Positions 1 to 5,033 of a DNA stretch of 9,970 nt are shown here, piece after piece (the first letter of the stretch is position 1; each line of letters starts with the position of its first letter). The notes beneath the pieces are model-generated. The model saw only the letters and a list, made by a program, of their open reading frames with translations, did not search any database and was not told where the DNA came from. This DNA comes from Methanocorpusculum sp. (lineage in GTDB: Archaea; Halobacteriota; Methanomicrobia; Methanomicrobiales; Methanocorpusculaceae). The translations under genes and the position numbers were made by a program. The stretch is from the NCBI GenBank assembly GCA_029987245.1, contig DALTWG010000056.1:1-9970 (forward strand), given 5' to 3'.

Positions 1-535
1 ATTCAATACTGCCGCCGTTCATTTCAAATGTCGAACCTTTGGAAACAAATACGCCGCCGCCGTCAACCGCTTTACCCTCGCATATTTTGCCGTTTTCAAG
101 AATCAGACTGCCGCTGTTGAGATAAATTACTCCGCCGCTTCTATCCATCTGGTGAGTTCTGTTTTTCATTGAACCGGTGATTTTTCCGCAGTCTTTGCAG
201 TCATCAATTATCAGCGTTGCACCACTGGTTACCTGAATGGTGCTTCCGATATCGCTGTTTAAGGACAGTTTGTGTCCGTTTAAACAAATGGTTACCTGTC
301 CGTGTGTAACAAGCAGTGTTTTCTTTAATTCAAAGTCATCCGAGAGATAATAGGTTCCGGAGGACAGGGCATAATTTTGTTCGGCGATAACTTTGGCGGT
401 TAACTCAGTCCAGCCGTCTTCTGCGTTATGTGTGTGTTCTTCTGCTGCAGCAGGCATGATGCAGCATACCGCGGTTATGCACAAAACCGCAAGTACGGCA
501 AAAACATGCATGAAATTTTTCTTTGTTCTGTTCAT
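1..535 (-). CDS. Secreted adhesin-like surface protein, N-terminal part (cut by window edge)
   Basis: The minus-strand frame from the ATG at 535 is open to the window edge, giving 178 codons and no stop, so the C-terminus lies outside. Residues 1-31 look like a signal peptide: a basic start (MNRTKKNF), a hydrophobic core (VFAVLAVLCITAVCCIM) and an Ala-rich cleavage region (PAAAEE). The mature part has short beta-strand units rich in Gly, Asn and Thr, for example CLNGHKLSL, SGATLIIDDC, GGVIYLNSGSL and VDGGGVFVSKGSTFEMNGGS. This pattern is known from right-handed beta-helix surface proteins of gut bacteria and methanogens, which are often large and repetitive. I infer an exported, cell-surface role, perhaps adhesion. 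Several Cys residues (DDCKDCGK) could form disulfides. There is no Shine-Dalgarno motif before the ATG, but a good TATA box lies about 27 bp upstream, so the mRNA is probably leaderless. Ligand and full length are unknown. Confidence 0.75.
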   Translation of the reverse strand, partial: MNRTKKNFMHVFAVLAVLCITAVCCIMPAAAEEHTHNAEDGWTELTAKVIAEQNYALSSGTYYLSDDFELKKTLLVTHGQVTICLNGHKLSLNSDIGSTIQVTSGATLIIDDCKDCGKITGSMKNRTHQMDRSGGVIYLNSGSLILENGKICEGKAVDGGGVFVSKGSTFEMNGGSIE

Positions 536-558
536 CAAAATAGTATAGTCGCAGCAGA

Positions 559-566
559 TATTTATA
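559..566 (-). promoter_or_regulatory. TATA box of the adhesin-like gene
   Basis: The minus strand reads TATAAATA, preceded by CTTAAAC, a plausible BRE/TATA pair. Its centre is about 27 bp before the ATG at 535. This places the predicted transcription start at or within a base or two of the start codon and leaves no room for a leader. Confidence 0.5.
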
Positions 567-593
567 GTTTAAGACCGGTAAGAGACGGCGCTC

Positions 594-1181
594 CTACGTA
601 TCCAGCGCCCTTTCGCGCGCCTTGCACCAGTCATTATACATTTTATCAAGCCGTGCGGCCGCCATTTTCTGCGTCATCCCTCCGGCGGAGGCGGGCGCTT
701 CATAAGCATAAGACTGATTATCATAGTCTATCAGCAGCCGTTTGCGTCCGGCGTATTCCTGAATTTCCATGCGTACGTCAAGGGCTGAAACGGTTTTTCC
801 GGCGAAATGCACCGTTCCCGCCCGCTTATCGATGCGAAGCTGGTTGTCGCGGGCGGCTTCCATCCGGGCTTTTGCGGCCTCGACCTGTGCTGCCCGGGCG
901 GATTTTTTGCTGTTTTTCTCATGGCGCTTTACGGCTGCATTATAGGCTTTCCAGGTTTCTTCAATGCGTTTTGTATCTGATTTTATGGTTGCATTGTCAG
1001 ATGCGTGCGAGCGCATCACATATGTTTCGCCGTTGTATTTTATGGTAATGCGCGTTCTGTTTGCATCTTCGCCTTTGGTGACAATGAGAAGCGGGATGGG
1101 GATTTCCATGCCGGCAAAGGCTGCGGTGTATTTTTCTTCATTGATGGTGATTGAATCTATGCGCTGGACTTCACGAATCAT
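594..1181 (-). CDS. Hypothetical protein with central basic helical segment
   Basis: I do not recognise this 195-residue protein. There is no signal peptide or membrane segment, so it is probably cytoplasmic. Residues 1-57 look beta-rich (ITINEEKYTAAF, TRITIKYNGETYVM). Residues 65-115 are highly charged and Ala/Lys/Arg-rich (KRHEKNSKKSARAAQVEAAK) and likely form a long helix or coiled coil. Residues 116-160 return to strands (GTVHFAGKTVSALDVRMEIQ, RKRLLIDYDNQSYAYE). The two beta parts share a pattern of a short strand, a Gly turn and then a Tyr-rich strand, so a duplicated domain split by a helix is possible. The ATG at 1181 is chosen because an in-frame TAA lies directly before it. The gene sits downstream of the radical SAM operon but is separated by a strong hairpin and a TATA box, so it is probably transcribed alone. 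It ends 58 bp before the adhesin-like start, on the same strand. Confidence 0.7.
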   Translation of the reverse strand: MIREVQRIDSITINEEKYTAAFAGMEIPIPLLIVTKGEDANRTRITIKYNGETYVMRSHASDNATIKSDTKRIEETWKAYNAAVKRHEKNSKKSARAAQVEAAKARMEAARDNQLRIDKRAGTVHFAGKTVSALDVRMEIQEYAGRKRLLIDYDNQSYAYEAPASAGGMTQKMAAARLDKMYNDWCKARERALDT

Positions 1182-1270
1182 TTATGCGGGATTATATGGG
1201 ATGTGAGATAAGATATGGTTTGCGAGAAGGCATGAATGTCTAACGGGTTTTCTGAAAAAGTAAAGTTGCT

Positions 1271-1282
1271 GTATTTATAAAG
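1271..1282 (-). promoter_or_regulatory. Probable TATA box for the 195-residue hypothetical gene
   Basis: The minus strand reads CTTTATAAATAC just after the 1291-1336 hairpin, which predicts transcription starting near 1250. The leader to the ATG at 1181 would be about 70 nt. It could contain a 13-codon upstream ORF (ATG at 1233, TAA ending at 1192, peptide MPSRKPYLISHPI). A weaker TATA-like CTTATCT at 1206-1212 would instead give a leaderless start. I cannot choose between them from sequence alone. Confidence 0.4.
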
Positions 1283-1290
1283 AGCATTTA

Positions 1291-1336
1291 AGGGAGTCGG
1301 AAAAAACGTGGCATGCCACACTTTTTCCGACTGCCT
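1291..1336 (-). terminator. Long hairpin at the 3' end of the radical SAM operon
   Basis: Nearly perfect inverted repeat starting 9 bp after the radical SAM stop codon. The arms are 1295-1313 and 1314-1332, extended by AGG/CCT after one mismatch. The centre, TGGCATGCCA, is itself palindromic. Read as minus-strand RNA all 19 pairs form, two of them G-U wobbles. Read as plus-strand RNA the same two positions are A-C mismatches. The 3' arm contains a U6 run. This favours an RNA element on the minus-strand transcript, either a terminator or a 3'-end stabiliser. Confidence 0.55.
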
Positions 1337-1345
1337 CCACCCCTT

Positions 1346-2482
1346 TCACTCTTTTTTCTCTTCCGCGTACCCGACTTCAAAATTTTTATCCGCCCAGTAG
1401 CCGGTTACTCTGCCGCTTAGCGCAAGTTTTCCAAGTTCTCTGTTTACCTTTGCCGAAACAGCCCGCGGCGTGACCCCCGCAAGCGGAGTTCCCGCAAGCG
1501 GCGTTAAGTAATGCACGTGCATTTTGCCAAAGCGCGTGACATCGCGGATGAGTTTTAGGTTCGCCTCTTCATCTTCGTCGGTCTCGAACGGGAAGCCGAA
1601 AATGATGTCGACCACCGGCATTAAGCCGGTTTCCCTGCAGACGTCCAGCGCATTGTACACATCGGCGATCGTGTGACCCCTATGGAGGCGCTGTAATACG
1701 TCATCTGAAGCCGACTGCGCCCCGAAATGCAGATTTTTGTTTGCGCAGTATTCGCTCACCAGTGATGCAGTCTCCATCGTTACAAATTCGGGGCGCACCT
1801 CGCTGGGAAATGTCCCGAAATAGATGTTGTTTTCCGGCATTGAAGACAAAAGGCGCCCCAGTTTTTCTACATCGGGACGGCGCCCGTTGGTTGAGCCGTA
1901 GGCGAATGCATTGGGGGTGACAAAGCGGGCGTCCCGGTATTTATGCGCCATTTCCACAATCGCCTCCCGCGAGCGGTGGCGCATTTTTGTCCCGTGCAGC
2001 CGCGGTGTCTGGCAGTAGCCGCAGTTAAACGGGCATCCGCGCGATAATTCGATATAGCCTTTCATCTGGCCGAAACAGGGGAAATGGTTCAGGTAAACCG
2101 TGTGGTCCGGGGGGTTGACCCAGGCGGCCGTAGCGACGCCGGGAATAGATTCCGGGGCCCGCCCGTCTCTGATTGCATCCAAAAGCCGCGGGAGCGTTCG
2201 CTCCCCTTCGCCGACTACCACAAAATCCGCGATGCGGGCCGTTTCCATAGGACACGCTGAAGCATGGGGGCCGCCAACTATGGTAATTGCGGACGAATCT
2301 CTGATTTCGTCCGCGTATGCTGCGAAATTCAGGCTGTTAAGCGAATAGCAGACCACATCAGCCGCCGCAATTTCGGCGGCTGATTCAGCAGGCTCCAAAA
2401 TCCAGCCGTATTTCTCACATGCCGCATACAAACAGGCATACGTGTTGCGCGATGCGTGAATATAACGCCAGACAACCTTCAT
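1346..2482 (-). CDS. Cobalamin-binding-domain radical SAM protein, MJ_1487-like
   Basis: A 378-residue protein of the B12-binding-domain radical SAM class, recognised as similar to the methanogen MJ_1487 family, whose reaction is not known to me. Residues 1-125 form the Rossmann-like N-domain: VVCYSLNSLNF (43-53), a glycine turn GGPHASA (70-76) and VVVGEGERTLPRL (88-100). The classic B12-ligand DxHxxG motif is not visible, so cobalamin binding is uncertain. The radical SAM 4Fe-4S motif CxxxCxxC is CPFNCGYC, with Cys150, Cys154 and Cys157. The barrel follows, including LHFGAQSASDDVLQRLHRGH, where the family's usual GxQS motif is recognisable, and DIIFGFPFETDEDEE. The start overlaps the stop of the upstream small subunit (ATGA, 2479-2482), which indicates one transcript and coupled translation. 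Family members modify RNA, lipids or cofactors. Pairing with an isoprenoid-pathway subunit hints at a lipid- or cofactor-related substrate, but this is inference. Confidence 0.85.
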   Translation of the reverse strand: MKVVWRYIHASRNTYACLYAACEKYGWILEPAESAAEIAAADVVCYSLNSLNFAAYADEIRDSSAITIVGGPHASACPMETARIADFVVVGEGERTLPRLLDAIRDGRAPESIPGVATAAWVNPPDHTVYLNHFPCFGQMKGYIELSRGCPFNCGYCQTPRLHGTKMRHRSREAIVEMAHKYRDARFVTPNAFAYGSTNGRRPDVEKLGRLLSSMPENNIYFGTFPSEVRPEFVTMETASLVSEYCANKNLHFGAQSASDDVLQRLHRGHTIADVYNALDVCRETGLMPVVDIIFGFPFETDEDEEANLKLIRDVTRFGKMHVHYLTPLAGTPLAGVTPRAVSAKVNRELGKLALSGRVTGYWADKNFEVGYAEEKKE

Positions 2483-2865
2483 TGGAATTCTACGGTTCCT
2501 TGAGTTCCGTCAACCGTGACGCGGCCACCGGCCAAAAGATCGCCTTCAAGGCGGTCAACCGCCGGAATTCCGGCCATAATCGCTCCGATAGCGATAATCG
2601 TTTCACATTCCTTATTGATTATAGCAGCCGGCGCAGCATTGTTTTTCGCAAGCGCGTATAAAACATAAGAGCCTACGGTGGAACCCTTGCCAAACGGAAA
2701 CACAAGCACCTTTCCCGCGACAGAGACACCTGCAAGCGGATGGTTTACATCAATAATCTCGCCTGTTTTCGGATTTACTCCGCCGAGAAAGGAGATTGGT
2801 TTATCGGTTATGAGAAGTTCGCCGGTTGCCGAACCTTTGGATATACTGCGGCCGTGTAATAACAT
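2479..2865 (-). CDS. Aconitase X swivelling domain; phosphomevalonate dehydratase small subunit-like (DUF126)
   Basis: This 128-residue protein matches the small, swivelling-domain subunit of the aconitase X family. In archaea the family includes phosphomevalonate dehydratase, which converts (R)-5-phosphomevalonate to trans-anhydromevalonate phosphate in the modified mevalonate route to isoprenoid lipids. Visible family signatures are PISFLGGVNPKTG (23-35), the HPLAG turn (42-46), FPFGKGSTVGSYVLY (56-70) and GIPAVD (99-104). Ser62 in the GKGST turn is the likely equivalent of the aconitase swivel-domain serine. Length is typical. The Fe-S large subunit is not in this window, so it must be encoded elsewhere. 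The stop overlaps the radical SAM start by four bases. The ATG at 2865 is about 27 bp from the TATA element shared with the divergent FdhD-like gene, so the message looks leaderless. The exact substrate is inferred from the archaeal context; proline-analogue dehydratases use the same fold. Confidence 0.85.
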   Translation of the reverse strand: MLLHGRSISKGSATGELLITDKPISFLGGVNPKTGEIIDVNHPLAGVSVAGKVLVFPFGKGSTVGSYVLYALAKNNAAPAAIINKECETIIAIGAIMAGIPAVDRLEGDLLAGGRVTVDGTQGTVEFQ

Positions 2866-2887
2866 ATGTATAGATTAGGCGCATGAA

Positions 2888-2897
2888 CTTTTATACT
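2888..2897. promoter_or_regulatory. Shared divergent TATA element
   Basis: On the plus strand TTTTATACT lies about 26 bp before the ATG at 2919 (FdhD-like gene). On the minus strand the same bases read GTATAAAAG, about 27 bp before the ATG at 2865 (aconitase X small subunit). Only 53 bp separate the two start codons and no second TATA-like element is obvious. Both genes therefore seem to use this one site in opposite directions, each giving a leaderless message. Confidence 0.5.
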
Positions 2898-2918
2898 ATC
2901 TGTTTCATATTAGTAACC

Positions 2919-3533
2919 ATGTCAGACTTACTCGATGAGCAGCCCTTTTCCCTCACTGTTAACGGCCGCCCTTATGCTACCGTAATGATGCTTCCCAATT
3001 TCTTAAAAGAATTCGCATACGGCTATCTTTTGTCGGAAAATATCGCAAAACCGGCGGATATTGACTCGGTTATGGTCGATGAAAATACCATAAGCGTCCT
3101 TACCAAAAATCCGCTGAAAGTGCTGACGCCGAAAAAGACCGTTATCTCCGGCTGCGGGGGCACGGCGTCGTATCTTGACCCGGAAAAGCTGCCGAAAGTA
3201 TCTGCAGTGGCGAAAATTCCTGCTATACAGGTTGATTTTTCCCATCCGGCAACAAAGGCCGGGGGTTTTGGCTGCGCGCTTTTAACAGAGGCAGGAGAGG
3301 GCGCAAAAGTCTTTGATCTGGGACAGATGACCGCGTTGGATAAACTGTTTGGCATCGCCGTTTTGAAAAAATATGCGTTGGATACCTGTGCTGTCGCTGT
3401 GTCAGGAAAAGTTACGGCTGATATGGTGCGCAAATGTCTGTTTGCAGGTGTTTCACAAATCCGCGCGGGATTTGCGCCGACGAAGCTCTCAGACGCTGTT
3501 GCAAAAGAGAGCGGGATGAAAATAGAATGGTAG
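2919..3533 (+). CDS. FdhD-family protein, divergent paralogue lacking the CxxC motif
   Basis: A 204-residue protein with the two-part layout of FdhD, the sulfurtransferase that carries sulfur from a cysteine desulfurase to the bis-MGD cofactor of formate dehydrogenase. Family landmarks are EFAYGYLLSE near the N-terminus, then KAGGFGCALL (about 113-122) where canonical proteins have TGGxHAA. FDLGQMTALDKLFG stands where EDVGRHNAVDKxIG is usual, followed by SGKVTADMV and FAPTKLSDAVA. The canonical sulfur-carrying CxxC (SCGxCG) is replaced by SGCGGT with a single cysteine, Cys79. The protein is also shorter than typical FdhD (about 260-280). An ATG at 2883 would add 12 residues (MNFYTICFILVT), but it lies upstream of the TATA element, which points to 2919. 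The gene is divergent from the isoprenoid/radical SAM pair and convergent with glutamate dehydrogenase. It may have a changed role in molybdenum or tungsten enzyme maturation. Family is fairly sure, activity is not. Confidence 0.75.
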   Translation: MSDLLDEQPFSLTVNGRPYATVMMLPNFLKEFAYGYLLSENIAKPADIDSVMVDENTISVLTKNPLKVLTPKKTVISGCGGTASYLDPEKLPKVSAVAKIPAIQVDFSHPATKAGGFGCALLTEAGEGAKVFDLGQMTALDKLFGIAVLKKYALDTCAVAVSGKVTADMVRKCLFAGVSQIRAGFAPTKLSDAVAKESGMKIEW

Positions 3534-3572
3534 CAATTTTTAAAAACAGATAAGAAAATATTTTTGAAGGAT
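3534..3572. terminator. Bidirectional A/T-rich terminator between convergent genes
   Basis: This 39-bp gap separates the convergent FdhD-like and glutamate dehydrogenase stops. It holds T-runs on both strands: AATTTTTAAAAA and AATATTTTTG on plus, ATATTTTCTTATCTGTTTTT on minus. Archaeal transcription commonly ends at such oligo-T tracts without a hairpin, so both genes probably terminate here. Confidence 0.5.
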
Positions 3573-4823
3573 TCAAGCCCATCCGCGGGCTTTCATACCT
3601 TCAACAACACGGGCGACAGAAACAACATACGCTGCCTGTCTCATGTTAATCTTGTATTTCTGAGATGCTTCATAGACACTTGCGTATGCCGCGGTCATTG
3701 CCTCATCGAGTTTGGCATAGACATCGTTTAACGTCCAGTAGTGCATGTACATGTTCTGCACCATCTCGTAGTAGGAAACAGTGACACCGCCTGCATTGCA
3801 AAGGAAGTCAGGAATGACATGGACACCGTTCTTGTAGAGAATCTTGTCTGCGCCCGGCGTGGTAGGACCGTTTGCAAGTTCCATAAGGATTTTTGCCTGC
3901 ATCTTCTTTGCAACCTTGTCGTTGATAGCTCCCTCATCGGGTGCTGCAGCAACGATGACATCGACCGGTAAGGCTAAAACATCTTCATTGGTGAGTTTTT
4001 CCAGACCCTTGTATCCGACAACGGATTTGGTTGCGCGCTTGTGCTCGTTAACTTTCTTGATGTCAAGTCCCTTCGGGTCATAACAGCCGCCCTTTGAGTC
4101 TGTTACCGCAACGATTTTTGCACCGAACATTTCCTGGGCAAGAGATGCGGCGAAGTTGCCTGCGTTTCCAAAGCCGATAATGGCGAATTTTGCACCTTTC
4201 AGGTTGATATTCAGCTTCTTTGCAGCCTCGCGCAGTGTATACATGCCGCCTTTTGCGGTTGCATCGCTGCGGCCGAGAGAACCGCCGATTCCGACCGGCT
4301 TGCCGGTTACAACACCGAACTGGTTCTTTCCTTTGATAACGGAGTATTCATCCATCATCCATGCCATAATCTGACCGTTGGTATATACATCGGGTGCCGG
4401 AACATCCGTGTCGGGACCGATGTTCTGCCAGATTGCGCGCACATAGCCGCGGGAAAGTCTTTCAAGTTCGCCCTGGGACATCTCCTTCGGGTTGCAGACA
4501 ATACCGCCCTTTCCACCGCCGAGCGGAAGACCGATTACAGCTGCCTTCCAGGTCATCCACATGGAGAGTGCTTTGACGGTGTCGATGGTCTCTTCCGGGT
4601 GGTAGCGGATACCGCCTTTGTAGGGCCCGAGAGCGTTGTTGTGCTGGACGCGGAAGCCCTGGAAGACTTTAATCGTGCCGTCGTCCATTTTTACCGGGAT
4701 TGAGACCTGAATCTGTCTCTGCGGCTGCATGAGAATGTCAACTACACCCTGGTCAAGTTTCAGGATTTTTGCACAGTCAAGTAACTGCTGCTGTGCCATT
4801 TCAAAAGGATTTACCTTTGCCAT
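3573..4823 (-). CDS. gdhA: Glutamate dehydrogenase
   Basis: Hexameric-type glutamate dehydrogenase of 416 residues, the normal family length. It interconverts glutamate with 2-oxoglutarate plus ammonium, cytoplasmically, linking nitrogen assimilation to the carbon pool. Visible landmarks, numbered from the ATG at 4823, are substrate-binding Lys69 in GPYKGGIRYHP, Lys93 in WKAAVIGLP, catalytic Lys105 in PLGGGKGG, and Asp145 in PAPDV. The Rossmann dinucleotide loop is GFGNAG (217-222), followed by ELANGPTTP and IPDFLCNAGGVTVSYYE. The second strand ends in an Asp (VAVTDSKGG), which usually favours NAD, but cofactor choice cannot be settled here. A GTG at 4850 would add nine residues. The ATG is preferred because AGGA sits 7 nt before it and MAKVNPFEMAQ is a typical N-terminus. 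The gene is monocistronic, with its own TATA box and a leader of roughly 60 nt. An unusual palindromic tandem repeat lies further upstream. Confidence 0.95.
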   Translation of the reverse strand: MAKVNPFEMAQQQLLDCAKILKLDQGVVDILMQPQRQIQVSIPVKMDDGTIKVFQGFRVQHNNALGPYKGGIRYHPEETIDTVKALSMWMTWKAAVIGLPLGGGKGGIVCNPKEMSQGELERLSRGYVRAIWQNIGPDTDVPAPDVYTNGQIMAWMMDEYSVIKGKNQFGVVTGKPVGIGGSLGRSDATAKGGMYTLREAAKKLNINLKGAKFAIIGFGNAGNFAASLAQEMFGAKIVAVTDSKGGCYDPKGLDIKKVNEHKRATKSVVGYKGLEKLTNEDVLALPVDVIVAAAPDEGAINDKVAKKMQAKILMELANGPTTPGADKILYKNGVHVIPDFLCNAGGVTVSYYEMVQNMYMHYWTLNDVYAKLDEAMTAAYASVYEASQKYKINMRQAAYVVSVARVVEGMKARGWA

Positions 4824-4903
4824 GTTGTATTCCTGCCATATTTTCTCCACAGGACTTCATTGCTTGCGGAGGAGTTTGTGACAATAAATGTTGGTAGTAA
4901 TTA

Positions 4904-4913
4904 GTATAATACT
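4904..4913 (-). promoter_or_regulatory. TATA box of gdhA (near-symmetrical)
   Basis: The minus strand reads AGTATTATAC after an A/G-rich AAAAAAGT that could serve as BRE. It predicts a start near 4882 and a leader of about 60 nt with AGGA before the ATG, unlike the leaderless neighbours. The plus strand reads GTATAATACT, so the site could also fire rightwards, with a start near 4934. Confidence 0.5.
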
Positions 4914-4947
4914 TTTTTCTGCAGGGGGTGCGCCATACTGGTGATGT

Positions 4948-5026
4948 CAAAGTTTTACCTTTGCAAAGGTGAAACTTTGAAAAATGAAAAGTTTTACTTA
5001 CGCAGGGGTGAAACTTTGGAAAAAAG
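4948..5026. repeat. 39-bp tandem repeat, each unit palindromic
   Basis: Two units start at 4949 and 4988, exactly 39 bp apart. Each contains AAAGTTTTAC and GTGAAACTTT as inverted arms, 10 bp apart. In the first unit the middle is also palindromic (CCTTTGCAAAGG), making a 32-bp inverted repeat at 4948-4979. Both units keep the same T/G position, which pairs as U-G in plus-strand RNA but is a C-A mismatch in minus-strand RNA. The element lies between the end of the membrane-protein operon and the gdhA promoter. It could be an operator for a dimeric regulator, an RNA hairpin pair, or a coding repeat on plus (KFYLxxGETL). It does not resemble the NrpR operator GGAA-N6-TTCC. Confidence 0.7.
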
Positions 5027-5033
5027 AAAAATC
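5019..5033 (-). terminator. Oligo-T terminator after the membrane-protein operon
   Basis: Immediately after the TAA at 5034-5036 the minus strand reads GATTTTTCTTTTTTC, a typical archaeal T-rich stop signal. The inverted repeats at 4948-5026 follow and might strengthen termination. Confidence 0.45.

Noticed and set aside
428..1048. Long plus-strand reading frame over the adhesin-like and hypothetical genes
   Set aside because: It is antisense to two better minus-strand genes, is Cys/Arg/His-rich with no recognisable domain, and crosses their intergenic gap and promoter.
2883..2918. Earlier ATG for the FdhD-like gene
   Set aside because: It lies upstream of the shared TATA element and adds only a Cys/Phe/Ile-rich dozen residues without family similarity.
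3577..3590. Short inverted repeat GCCC...GCGGGC at the gdhA 3' end
   Set aside because: It falls inside the last codons of gdhA and has a very short stem. The neighbouring T-runs explain termination better.
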